DNA from: an uncultured Bacilli bacterium
GTDB lineage: Bacteria; Bacillota_I; Bacilli_A; RF39; UBA660
Assembly: GCA_934096025.1 (NCBI GenBank)
Contig: CAKOLP010000026.1
Span: 1 to 9,412 of the forward strand
Direction: 5' to 3'
DNA: 9,412 nucleotides
Positions 1 through 7,373 of this stretch are shown here, one piece after another. The notes under the pieces were generated by a model, which had not been told where the DNA came from, made no database searches, and saw nothing but the letters and a program-made list of their open reading frames with translations. Made by a program: the position numbers and the translations under genes. Each line of letters begins with the position of its first letter. Within the stretch, counting starts at the first letter, position 1.

Positions 1-39
1 AAAATTACCTTTTCCAAAACAAAAAAAAGAAAAGAAAAA

Positions 40-84
40 GGCTGTATGAAATTACTTTATTTCATTACAGCCCCTTTATTTTTT
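40..84. terminator. Bidirectional intrinsic terminator of the upstream unit
   Basis: The arms at 40-52 (GGCTGTATGAAAT) and 59-72 pair over 13 bp with one bulged A, around a 6-base loop. A T-rich tail follows at 75-84. The left flank (20-39) is almost pure A/G with long A runs, so the minus-strand copy of the hairpin is also followed by a T-rich tract. It could therefore stop transcription from either direction. The gene it serves lies outside the window; the first 39 bases contain no recognisable coding sequence. Confidence 0.8.
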
Positions 85-103
85 AAAAAAAGTGTAATAT
101 AAT
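75..103 (+). promoter_or_regulatory. Probable promoter of the ABC exporter operon
   Basis: There is a perfect TATAAT -10 at 98-103. The best -35 at 17-bp spacing is TTTATT at 75-80, a poor match (3 of 6) lying in the T tail of the preceding terminator. The predicted start near 110 leaves a leader of about 15 bases carrying the AGAGGA ribosome binding site at 116-121. The -10 is convincing; the -35 is not. Confidence 0.5.
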
Positions 104-124
104 GAGATTAAGAAAAGAGGATTT

Positions 125-1021
125 ATGTTAAAAGTAGATAATGTCGTAAAAAAATATGGCGATTTAGTAGCTGTTAATGATTTATCGTTTACTGTTCCAA
201 ACGGTAAAATATTTGGGCTTCTTGGAGAAAATGGGGCTGGAAAGACTACAACATTTCGTATGATTATGGGGCTTATTGACCCAGATTTAGGAAATATCAC
301 TTTAGATGGTGAAAAGATTACTTATAAAAATACGGATTTAATTGGTTTTGTGACTGAAGAAAGAAGTTTATTAACTAAATTAACAGTATATGAAATGATT
401 GAATATTATGGAGTTTTAAAAGGAATACCTAAAGAGGATATAAGTAAAAAGCTTGATTACTGGCTAGAAAAATTTGCTATTAAAAATTATAAAAATAAGT
501 TAATTAAGGAACTATCTAAGGGAAATCAACAAAAGGTGCAATTTATTTCTGCGGTTATAAATGACCCGAAGTTATTGATATTAGATGAGCCTTTTACGGG
601 GCTAGATCCTATAAACGTAGGCCTTTTAAAGTCAGCAATTAAAGAATTGCAACAAAGGGGCTGTTCGATTATTTTTTCTTCTCATCAAATGGAGTATATT
701 GAAGATTTTTGTGAAGAATTAATTATTTTAGTAAAGGGTAAACCGGTTTTAAATGGTAATTTAAATGAAATTAGAGAGAATTATGCCCAAAAAGTAATTG
801 AAATAAGGGGTAAGGATATTCCTATTGAAAGCATTAAAGCATTACCTGGAGTTTTGGATATTGAAAAAAAGAGTAGTGAATATGTTATTCATATAGAAAA
901 TAATAGTATTTCTAAAGATGTATTTAATTTAATAAAAGATTGTGAGATAAGTAAGTATGTTGTATCTTATGCTCCGTTAAGTGAAATATTTATCCATTAT
1001 GTAGGAGGTCATCATGAGTAA
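125..1021 (+). CDS. ABC transporter ATP-binding protein, NatA-like (ABC-2 type exporter)
   Basis: This is the cytoplasmic ATPase of a NatAB-type exporter. It hydrolyses ATP to drive the ABC-2 permease encoded next to it. Visible motifs are Walker A GENGAGKT at residues 34-41, an ABC signature in the variant form LSKGNQQK at 130-137, Walker B LLILDEP at 150-156, D-loop GLDP at 159-162 and the H-loop His at 187. The Q-loop region reads GFVTEER (74-80), with Glu where many ABC proteins have Gln; this is common in the NatA-like branch. Residues from about 220 to 298 form the C-terminal extension typical of this branch (DUF4162-like). The length of 298 aa is normal. The ATG at 125 is preceded by AGAGGA at 116-121 with a rather short 3-base spacer. 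The stop lies inside the permease gene start, implying translational coupling. The substrate (sodium, drug, peptide or lipid) cannot be read from the sequence. Confidence 0.93.
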   Translation: MLKVDNVVKKYGDLVAVNDLSFTVPNGKIFGLLGENGAGKTTTFRMIMGLIDPDLGNITLDGEKITYKNTDLIGFVTEERSLLTKLTVYEMIEYYGVLKGIPKEDISKKLDYWLEKFAIKNYKNKLIKELSKGNQQKVQFISAVINDPKLLILDEPFTGLDPINVGLLKSAIKELQQRGCSIIFSSHQMEYIEDFCEELIILVKGKPVLNGNLNEIRENYAQKVIEIRGKDIPIESIKALPGVLDIEKKSSEYVIHIENNSISKDVFNLIKDCEISKYVVSYAPLSEIFIHYVGGHHE

Positions 1022-2291
1022 GAAATTTTGGTATTTAACTGGTGTGAGTCTAAAAAAGAAAGTTTGCTCAAAATGGTTTATTGTAACAAATATTTTATTA
1101 GCCTTAGTAATTGTGGGTATCATTAATATTAATTCGATAATTAAATTTTTCGGGGGAGATTTTTCTGATGAGATGCAAATCTATGTTATTGATAATGCAA
1201 ATATGTATGATACTTTTAGTAGTGTATTAACAAGCTTAGATGAAGATAAATTACTTAAAATAGATGCAACTGATAAAAGTAAGGAAGATATTACCAAAAA
1301 TCTTGATGATAAAGAAGTTGTTATTATTTTAAATGAAGATGATAAAGAATATTTACAAGGAGAAATTATTAGTAATGATAAGATAGATAATGCCATTTAT
1401 AAAGAAATAACTAGTGCTTTAAATACTACGAAAAGTACTTTAGGCTTGATAAAAGCTAATATAAGTCCGGATGAACTTACTAATATAACTACGAGTACTA
1501 CTATAAATCGTATTGTATTAAATGATAAAAATAGTGTTGATGAAAATATGGATTTAGTAATGAATAGTGTTTTTCCAACTTTAATATTACCTTTCTTTAT
1601 GTTAGTTATCTTTTTAGTCCAAATGGTTGGCGGGGAAATATGTGAAGAAAAGACTACGAGAAGTATGGAAATTATTATTGCGAGTGTAAGTCCTAAGACA
1701 CATTTGTTTTCTAAAGTGCTTGCTAGTAATATCTTTGTTATTTTGGAGGGATTCCTTTTAGTTGGATATTCCCTTATAGGTATTTTATTAAGTGGTGTTA
1801 TGGCATCAACTGGTTCTGCAGATTTGCTTACCTCTTTAGTGGGGGATATAGATTTATCAATTTTTACGAGTAAATTAGTAGTTTTAGTAACATTTACATT
1901 GGTATTAATGCTTTTGTCTTTTATTGCTTATGCAGTTTTATCAGGAATATTAGCTTCTATGACTGTAAATATCGAAGACTTTAATCAATTGCAAACACCA
2001 ATAATGTTAATATCTCTAGTGGGTTATTATTTATCTATATCTGCATCTTTATTTAACGGTTCTACTCTTATTCATGTATTATCGTATATACCGTTCTTAT
2101 CAGCATTTTTAAGTCCAACCCTTTATATAATCGGGGAAATATCAGTTTTAGAAATGCTTATATCAATTATTATTATGGTAATGTTTATATATGTATTGTT
2201 GAAAAAAGGTTTAAAAGTATATAAAAATGGTATTTTAAATTATTCGACAGATAAAGTATGGAATAGAGTATTTAAATCTTTAAAGAATTAG
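1014..2291 (+). CDS. ABC-2 family transporter permease, NatB-like
   Basis: This is the membrane partner of the preceding ATPase. Its architecture is that of ABC-2 permeases of the NatB/ABC2_membrane_3 type. There is one N-terminal membrane segment (about 22-46), then a large polar presumably extracellular domain (about 47-183) rich in Asp, Lys and Thr. A bundle of further hydrophobic segments follows at about 184-208, 236-264, 286-315, 328-349, 352-372 and 376-396. The cytoplasmic loop after the second segment carries the family hallmark EEKTTRSMEIIIASVSP (211-227). The ATG at 1014 overlaps the ATPase stop by 8 bases. It has a strong TAGGAGG site at 1002-1008 inside the upstream gene with a 5-base spacer, so the two proteins are very probably made together in a fixed ratio. 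The length of 425 aa is normal. Family confidence is high; substrate is unknown, and no regulator gene is adjacent. Confidence 0.9.
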   Translation: MSKKFWYLTGVSLKKKVCSKWFIVTNILLALVIVGIININSIIKFFGGDFSDEMQIYVIDNANMYDTFSSVLTSLDEDKLLKIDATDKSKEDITKNLDDKEVVIILNEDDKEYLQGEIISNDKIDNAIYKEITSALNTTKSTLGLIKANISPDELTNITTSTTINRIVLNDKNSVDENMDLVMNSVFPTLILPFFMLVIFLVQMVGGEICEEKTTRSMEIIIASVSPKTHLFSKVLASNIFVILEGFLLVGYSLIGILLSGVMASTGSADLLTSLVGDIDLSIFTSKLVVLVTFTLVLMLLSFIAYAVLSGILASMTVNIEDFNQLQTPIMLISLVGYYLSISASLFNGSTLIHVLSYIPFLSAFLSPTLYIIGEISVLEMLISIIIMVMFIYVLLKKGLKVYKNGILNYSTDKVWNRVFKSLKN

Positions 2292-2311
2292 TTTGTGCTA
2301 GTTCTTTTTTT
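2282..2311 (+). terminator. Intrinsic terminator of the exporter operon, overlapping the stop codon
   Basis: The arms AAAGAATTAG (2282-2291) and CTAGTTCTTT (2298-2307) pair over 10 bp with one G-T pair, around the loop TTTGTG. Seven T at 2305-2311 form the tail. The left arm includes the permease stop codon TAG at 2289-2291, so the operon ends very compactly. Confidence 0.85.
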
Positions 2312-2353
2312 GAATTGTTTTAATTTTATGTAAGTATCTTTTTAAAGCAGTTT

Positions 2354-2383
2354 TTGATAAGTCTATGTCAGGTATAGTATAGT
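2354..2383 (+). promoter_or_regulatory. Candidate promoter inside the gap before parE
   Basis: TTGATA (2354-2359) and TATAGT (2378-2383) each match consensus at 5 of 6 positions and are 18 bp apart. An overlapping second TATAGT sits at 2373-2378, too close to serve as a -10 with this -35. Transcription would begin near 2390, about 520 bases before parE, with no gene in between. It would yield either a long leader or a small RNA. In DNA this AT-rich such matches also arise by chance. Confidence 0.35.
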
Positions 2384-2426
2384 TTTAGACAAAAATGCTA
2401 TTTATATTAATAAATTATGAAAAAGA

Positions 2427-2451
2427 CCTAGGGCTTCAAAAGTTTCCTAGG
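2427..2451. repeat. CCTAGG-bounded inverted repeat
   Basis: Two CCTAGG hexamers (2427-2432 and 2446-2451) flank a 13-base centre in which CTT (2434-2436) and AAG (2440-2442) can also pair. This gives a hairpin with an internal loop. It is the most GC-rich spot in the gap and lies about 40 bases after the predicted start of the candidate promoter at 2354-2383. There is no T tail, so it is not a terminator on the + strand. Confidence 0.5.
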
Positions 2452-2624
2452 CACGTTTCAATAAATAATATACACTATTTATTATATAAATGCAATATTT
2501 TTGAATAATTTTGTAGGATAAATTATTATAGTTTAGTAAAGGCTAATTGGTAATCATAAGGATTTTGCGAAAGTTTAAAAGTTATAGTTTGATAATAAAT
2601 AATTTTTAAGTAAATCAAAAAAAT

Positions 2625-2649
2625 ATATAACAACAGAAAAATGTTATAT
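2625..2649 (-). repeat. 8-bp perfect inverted repeat, terminator-like on the minus strand
   Basis: ATATAACA (2625-2632) and TGTTATAT (2642-2649) pair perfectly around a 9-base loop. On the minus strand the hairpin is followed by a run of T (the A run at 2617-2623), the layout of an intrinsic terminator. The stem has only one G-C pair and no minus-strand gene is visible to be terminated, so the role is uncertain. Confidence 0.35.
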
Positions 2650-2810
2650 CTAGGAAAACCAAATTACTAATGATTTTAATTGGATAAAAAAATAAGGAAA
2701 AGTGGGCTAATCTTAAATTAATGAGATGTGTAAAAAAAGTAATGAAGATCAAAAGACTTTAAATATAACTAAGTATTAGGTACAGGTATGAAAATGAAAT
2801 AAAAAGAATC

Positions 2811-2838
2811 ATCGCAAGTTTGTTAGTTTGTGATTTTA
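2811..2838 (+). other. Weak hairpin upstream of the parE promoter
   Basis: ATCGCAA (2811-2817) pairs with TTGTGAT (2828-2834), 7 bp including one G-T, around a 10-base loop. A short T-rich tail and then ATCC follow. It could be a weak terminator that isolates parE from transcription across the gap, but the stem is short and the tail poor. Confidence 0.3.
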
Positions 2839-2860
2839 TCCTGGATTTCTAAGGTTTTAT

Positions 2861-2890
2861 TTGCATTTTTAGGGATTATACTGTTATAAT
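2861..2890 (+). promoter_or_regulatory. Extended -10 promoter of parE-parC
   Basis: A perfect extended -10, TGT-TATAAT, lies at 2882-2890. The -35 TTGCAT at 2861-2866 (3 of 6) is 18 bp upstream; the extended -10 would compensate for it. The expected start at about 2896-2898 falls in the ribosome binding site TAGGAG (2895-2900), so this transcript would have almost no leader before the ATG at 2908. Confidence 0.65.
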
Positions 2891-2907
2891 GGTCTAGGAG
2901 TGATAAT

Positions 2908-4815
2908 ATGGCAAACTATGATGAATCTTCAATTAAAATCTTAGAGGGACTTGAAGCAGTTAGAAAAAGACCTGGTATGTATATAGGTTCTACTGATAAA
3001 AGAGGAATGCACCATTTAGTATGGGAAATTGTAGATAATGCTATAGATGAAGTTATAAATGGATATGGTAATCACATTAAAGTTATTATTAATAAAGATA
3101 AGAGTATAACTGTAGCAGATAATGGTCGTGGGGTACCAATTGGTATGCACGCATCAGGTAAATCAACCCCAGAAGTAATATATACAATTCTTCATGCTGG
3201 AGGAAAATTTTCTGAAGCAGGGTATAAAGTTTCTGGTGGGCTTCATGGAGTAGGGGCTAGTGTTGTTAATGCCTTATCTAAAGAAATGCAAGTAGTTATT
3301 TATAGAGATGGATTAATATCAGAAATAGATTTTGAAAATGGTGGGGTAGTTAAGGAACCACTACATACGGTAGGTAAAAGTAATAAAACAGGAACTATAG
3401 TTAGATTTTTACCAGATGATACAATATTTAAAAACTGTAATTTCTCTTATACAACTATTTGTGAAAGAATGCAAGAATCAGCTTTTTTGCTTAGTGGCCT
3501 TACTATTGAAGTTATTGATGAAGAAGATAAACATTATGCTAAATTTTATTATGAAAATGGGCTTACAAGTTTTATAGAGTATATGAATGAGGGAAAAACA
3601 ACCTTAAATAAGATAATTAATTTTAATAATACTAAAAGTAATATTGAAGTAAGTATTGCCATGCAATATACTGATACTTATAATGAGAATATTTTATCAT
3701 TTGTTAATAATGTTAAGACTTCTGATGGAGGAACGCATGAAGTTGGTTTTAAAACTGGGATAACAAAAGCATTTAATGACTATGCAAAAAATAACAATAT
3801 TTTTAAAGCTAAAGATGGTACTTTAGATGGTAGTGATGTTCGTGAGGGATTATCTGCAGTTATAAGTTTAAAAATACCAGAGGAGTTATTGCAATTTGAG
3901 GGGCAAACCAAAGGTAAACTAGGAACACCGGAAGCTAGAAGCGTAACAGAAAGTATCACTTATGAATCTTTAAAATTTTTCCTAGAAGAAAATAATGAAG
4001 TAGCAAAAAATATTTTAGATAAAGCAATGAAAAGTAAAGTAGCACGGGAAGCGGCCAGAAAAGCTAGAGAAGATGCTAGAAATGGAAAGAATAAAAATAA
4101 AATAGAGAAAAACTTGTCTATGAAGTTGGCTCCAGCACAAGGAAAAAATCCTAAAATAAATGAATTATTTATTGTCGAAGGAGAATCTGCCGGTGGTTCT
4201 GCTAAAAGTGGAAGGGATAGAAAATTCCAAGCAATATTACCATTAAAAGGTAAGGTTATAAATAGTGAAAAGGCATCAATGGATGACATTATAAAAAATG
4301 AAGAAATAAATACATTAATTCATACAATCGGCGCAGGTGTTGGGCAAGAATTTGATGCTGAAGAATCTAATTATGATAAAGTAATAATCATGACTGATGC
4401 TGATGTTGACGGAGCACATATTCAAATACTTTTACTTACATTCTTCTATAGATGTATGCGTGGTTTAATTGAAAGCGGTAAACTTTATATTGCTATGCCA
4501 CCACTTTATAAATTAGAATATGGTAAGAAAAGATATTATGCGTATAGTGATGATGAATTAAATGAAATAAAATTAAACAATGCAGGAAAATATGATATTC
4601 AAAGATATAAAGGTTTAGGAGAAATGAATGCTGACCAACTTTGGGAAACAACAATGGACCCTGAAACAAGAAGTCTAATTAGAGTAAGAATTACCGATGC
4701 AGCCTTAGCAGAAAAAAGAGTCCAAGTCTTAATGGGAGATAAGGTAGAACCTCGTAAAGAATGGATAAATGAAAATGTTGAGTTTACTCTTGAAGACAGT
4801 TATAGGGCGGAATAA
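2908..4815 (+). CDS. parE: DNA topoisomerase IV subunit B (ParE)
   Basis: This is the ATPase subunit of topoisomerase IV, the type IIA enzyme that separates linked daughter chromosomes with ParC. It begins with the GHKL ATPase: catalytic Glu40 in WEIVDN, Asn44 for magnesium, DNGRG at 71-75, GGLHGVGASVVNALS at 110-124 and QTKGKLG with the ATP-contacting Lys at 335. The TOPRIM domain follows, with EGESAGGSAKSGRDRKFQAI from 424 (Glu424) and the metal-binding triad Asp497, Asp499 and Asp501 in TDADVDG. The C-terminal QRYKGLGEMN is at 565-574. The length of 635 aa is typical. A ParE identity is favoured over GyrB by STDKRGMHHLVWE near the start and by the ParC partner directly downstream. The ATG at 2908 follows TAGGAG at 2895-2900 with a 7-base gap. 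The gene is intact, with all catalytic residues present. Confidence 0.95.
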   Translation: MANYDESSIKILEGLEAVRKRPGMYIGSTDKRGMHHLVWEIVDNAIDEVINGYGNHIKVIINKDKSITVADNGRGVPIGMHASGKSTPEVIYTILHAGGKFSEAGYKVSGGLHGVGASVVNALSKEMQVVIYRDGLISEIDFENGGVVKEPLHTVGKSNKTGTIVRFLPDDTIFKNCNFSYTTICERMQESAFLLSGLTIEVIDEEDKHYAKFYYENGLTSFIEYMNEGKTTLNKIINFNNTKSNIEVSIAMQYTDTYNENILSFVNNVKTSDGGTHEVGFKTGITKAFNDYAKNNNIFKAKDGTLDGSDVREGLSAVISLKIPEELLQFEGQTKGKLGTPEARSVTESITYESLKFFLEENNEVAKNILDKAMKSKVAREAARKAREDARNGKNKNKIEKNLSMKLAPAQGKNPKINELFIVEGESAGGSAKSGRDRKFQAILPLKGKVINSEKASMDDIIKNEEINTLIHTIGAGVGQEFDAEESNYDKVIIMTDADVDGAHIQILLLTFFYRCMRGLIESGKLYIAMPPLYKLEYGKKRYYAYSDDELNEIKLNNAGKYDIQRYKGLGEMNADQLWETTMDPETRSLIRVRITDAALAEKRVQVLMGDKVEPRKEWINENVEFTLEDSYRAE

Positions 4816-4825
4816 GGAGGTTTAA

Positions 4826-7315
4826 ATGGATATAGTTAAAAAAATAGAAGATTATAGCTTAGAAGAAATAATGTCCTTGCGATTTGCGGCTTATGCTAAA
4901 GAAATTATTCAAGATAGAGCTATACCTGATATTCGAGATGGGTTAAAGCCAGTGCAAAGAAGAATTTTATATGCTATGTATAAAGCTGGAAATACTGCCG
5001 AAAAGGGTTATATAAAATGTGTTGCAACGGTTGGTGATGTTTTAGGTAAATTCCATCCTCATGGTGATTCATCTGTATATGAAGCTATGGTACGGATGAG
5101 CCAATGGTGGAAACAAAATCATATTCTTGTAGATATCCATGGTAATAATGGTTCTATGGATGGTGATGGACCTGCAGCATACCGTTATACTGAAGCAAGA
5201 TTAGCCAAAATAAGTGGAGAACTTTTAAAAGATTTAGATAAAGCAACAGTTCCATGGGCTCCGAACTTTGATGATAGATTTCTAGAACCAACTGTATTAC
5301 CTGCTAAATTTCCTAATTTACTTGTAAATGGAACGAGTGGTATTTCAGCGGGATACGCAACAAATATACCTCCCCATAATCTCGGAGAAATAATTGATGC
5401 TACAATTAAGAGAATTGATTCACCAAATTGTTATTTAGATACAATTCTAGAAATAGTTAAAGGCCCAGATTTTCCAACCGGTGGTATAGCATTCGGAAAA
5501 CAAGGGATAATTGATGCTTTTAAAACAGGTAGGGGTAGAGTAATTGTTCAAGCTAAATATGAATTTGTTAAAGAAAAAGGTAAAGAGCAAATAATTATTA
5601 CTGAAATACCTTTTGAAGTTAATAAACAAGCTTGTGTTGCTAAAATCGAGGGACTTAGAATAGATAAAAAAATCGAGGGAATATCTGAGGTTCGTGATGA
5701 AACCGATAGAACAGGTATAAGAATTGCTATTGATTTAAAAGCTAATGCTAATAAAGATGTTATAATGAAATTTTTATTTAAAAATACTGATTTGCAAATA
5801 TCTTATAATTATAATTGTGTAGCTATTGTAAATAGGACACCAAAAACTTTAGGTATCTTAGAAATATTGGATGCTTATATTGCTCATCAAAAAGAGGTTA
5901 TAACTAAAAGAACTGAGTTTGACTTAGCATATTACACAAAAAATTATAATATTGCAACAGGTCTTATAAAAGCAATTTCAATTCTAGATGAAGTAATAGC
6001 ATTAATCCGTGCTAGTAAAAATAAAAGTGATGCTAAAGTTAATTTAGTTAATAAATATAAATTTACTGAAGAACAAGCTGAAGCAATAGTAACATTACAA
6101 CTTTATAGATTAACTAACACAGATATTGTAGTTTTAGAAGAAGAATGTGAAAAGTTAAAAGGTTTAATTGAAGAATGCAATAAAATATTAAGTAATGAAT
6201 CAGAACTTAAAAATGTTATGAAATCAGAACTAAGAGAAATTAAGAAAACTTATGCTATTCCTCGTAAAACTGAAATTAGAGATGAAATTGTTGATATAAA
6301 AGTAGATGCTAAAGAAATGATACCAGATGAAAAAGTAGTTGTGGTAGTAACAAATGATGGTTATGTAAAAAGAGTAAGTCAAAAGAGCTTCAAAACATCT
6401 GATGAAGAAACAACACTAAAACCTGGAGATTTTGTAACTGGTAGATTTCTAACATCAACTAAAGATTCATTATTGTTATTTACTAATCTAGGTAATTATT
6501 TATATGTACCAGTTCACATTATACCTGAAACAAAATGGAAAGACTTAGGTAAACACATAAGTAATTTAATTACTATTAAGGAAGAAGAAAAGATTATTTC
6601 ATCTCTTATTCTAAAAGATAAATCTCAAAATATTGTTTTATTTACAAAATATGGCTTAGTAAAACAAGTAGCTTTAAAAGACTTTGAAGTAACTAGATAT
6701 TCTAAACCACTTACAGCTATTAAGCTAAAAGATAATGATGAATTAATAAATGTTGATTTTGCTAGTAAAGAAGTAATATTTATAACTAATAATGGTCAAT
6801 ATTTAAGATTTTCAACATCTGAAATACCAATTGTGGGTACTAAAGCAAGTGGTGTAAAGGGTATATCTTTAAAAGATGATGATTATTCTATATGGGCAGA
6901 ATCTATAAAAGAACAAGAATATTTAAATATTTATACTAATTATAAAACAATAAAAAGAGTAAAACTAACTGATTTAGTACCAATATCTCGGGCTAAAAAA
7001 GGGAATATGCTCTTTAAGAAAGCTAAAACAAAAGATTATAATATAGCATATGCTTATCTAACTGATAGTAAAGATATCAATGTTTACAAAAAAGATAATA
7101 TTTTATATGAACTTAAAAACAGTGATATTCCTATAATGGATTTAGCTTCTACGGGTAGTCAATTTAAAAATACATATGAAGTCTTTTTTCCAAAATGTGA
7201 ATTAATTGATTTAACAAAAGAAGCATCAGTTAATATTGAAACTGAAGAAGTAAAGAAAGACAAAGTTGAAGAACAATTATCGTTTGCATCATTTATTGAT
7301 GACTTTAAAATATAG
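4826..7315 (+). CDS. parC: DNA topoisomerase IV subunit A (ParC)
   Basis: This is the DNA-cleaving subunit of topoisomerase IV. The winged-helix region carries HPHGDSSVYEAMVRM at 77-91 and the catalytic Tyr121 next to Arg120 in AAYRYTEARL. The tower and coiled-coil regions follow to about residue 490. The C-terminal domain contains six recurring beta-pinwheel motifs of the form hydrophobic strand, turn, basic strand, at about 504-518, 548-562, 602-616, 649-663, 699-713 and 750-764. No GyrA box (QRRGGKG-like) is present in the first blade, which marks it as ParC rather than GyrA. Ser82 and Glu86 occupy the two classic quinolone-resistance positions and are the usual unmutated residues. A strong AAGGAGG at 4814-4820 sits 5 bases before the ATG, and the gap from parE is 10 bases, so the pair is one operon. 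The length of 829 aa is normal. Confidence 0.95.
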   Translation: MDIVKKIEDYSLEEIMSLRFAAYAKEIIQDRAIPDIRDGLKPVQRRILYAMYKAGNTAEKGYIKCVATVGDVLGKFHPHGDSSVYEAMVRMSQWWKQNHILVDIHGNNGSMDGDGPAAYRYTEARLAKISGELLKDLDKATVPWAPNFDDRFLEPTVLPAKFPNLLVNGTSGISAGYATNIPPHNLGEIIDATIKRIDSPNCYLDTILEIVKGPDFPTGGIAFGKQGIIDAFKTGRGRVIVQAKYEFVKEKGKEQIIITEIPFEVNKQACVAKIEGLRIDKKIEGISEVRDETDRTGIRIAIDLKANANKDVIMKFLFKNTDLQISYNYNCVAIVNRTPKTLGILEILDAYIAHQKEVITKRTEFDLAYYTKNYNIATGLIKAISILDEVIALIRASKNKSDAKVNLVNKYKFTEEQAEAIVTLQLYRLTNTDIVVLEEECEKLKGLIEECNKILSNESELKNVMKSELREIKKTYAIPRKTEIRDEIVDIKVDAKEMIPDEKVVVVVTNDGYVKRVSQKSFKTSDEETTLKPGDFVTGRFLTSTKDSLLLFTNLGNYLYVPVHIIPETKWKDLGKHISNLITIKEEEKIISSLILKDKSQNIVLFTKYGLVKQVALKDFEVTRYSKPLTAIKLKDNDELINVDFASKEVIFITNNGQYLRFSTSEIPIVGTKASGVKGISLKDDDYSIWAESIKEQEYLNIYTNYKTIKRVKLTDLVPISRAKKGNMLFKKAKTKDYNIAYAYLTDSKDINVYKKDNILYELKNSDIPIMDLASTGSQFKNTYEVFFPKCELIDLTKEASVNIETEEVKKDKVEEQLSFASFIDDFKI

Positions 7316-7347
7316 AGCAAGTTTTATTAACTTCTCTTTTTTATTTT
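7314..7347 (+). terminator. Intrinsic terminator of parE-parC
   Basis: AGAGCAAGTT (7314-7323) pairs with AACTTCTCT (7329-7337), 9 bp with one bulged C, around the loop TTATT. The tail TTTTTTATTTT follows to 7347. The left arm overlaps the parC stop codon TAG (7313-7315), the same compact design as the terminator at 2282-2311. Confidence 0.85.
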
Positions 7348-7355
7348 CATATACT
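7327..7355 (+). promoter_or_regulatory. Possible weak promoter of the DUF11-like gene
   Basis: TTAACT (7327-7332, 4 of 6) and TATACT (7350-7355, 5 of 6) are 17 bp apart. The -35 lies inside the parC terminator hairpin, and the predicted start at about 7362 falls at the ribosome binding site AGGGAGGA (7361-7368). If it is not real, the gene would depend on read-through from parC. Confidence 0.3.
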
Positions 7356-7373
7356 ACTGTAGGGAGGATAACT

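Larger units (their letters stand above)
2312..2907. other. Gene-free 600-base gap between the exporter operon and parE
   Basis: All frames are interrupted frequently on both strands. The few ATG codons open only very short frames (fewer than about 15 codons) without convincing ribosome binding sites. No tRNA, riboswitch or known structured RNA could be recognised by eye. What can be seen is a candidate promoter at 2354-2383, a CCTAGG-bounded hairpin at 2427-2451, an 8-bp inverted repeat at 2625-2649, a weak hairpin at 2811-2834 and the parE promoter at 2861-2890. It could be a long parE leader, a small-RNA locus or degraded DNA; none is proven. Confidence 0.6.

Noticed and set aside
2427..2451. 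Intrinsic terminator
   Set aside because: No T tract follows the CCTAGG hairpin on either strand.
3960..4289. Minus-strand frame inside parE
   Set aside because: It is a low-complexity Phe/Leu/Ser-rich shadow of the parE coding strand, without start signals.
2908..7315. gyrB-gyrA instead of parE-parC
   Set aside because: The A subunit lacks a GyrA box, and the B subunit has ParE-type motifs around residues 28-40 and 424-456.
7266..7373. Earlier ATG at 7266 for the DUF11-like gene
   Set aside because: It lies inside parC in another frame and crosses the parC terminator. The ATG at 7374 has a strong ribosome binding site and begins the family-like sequence.
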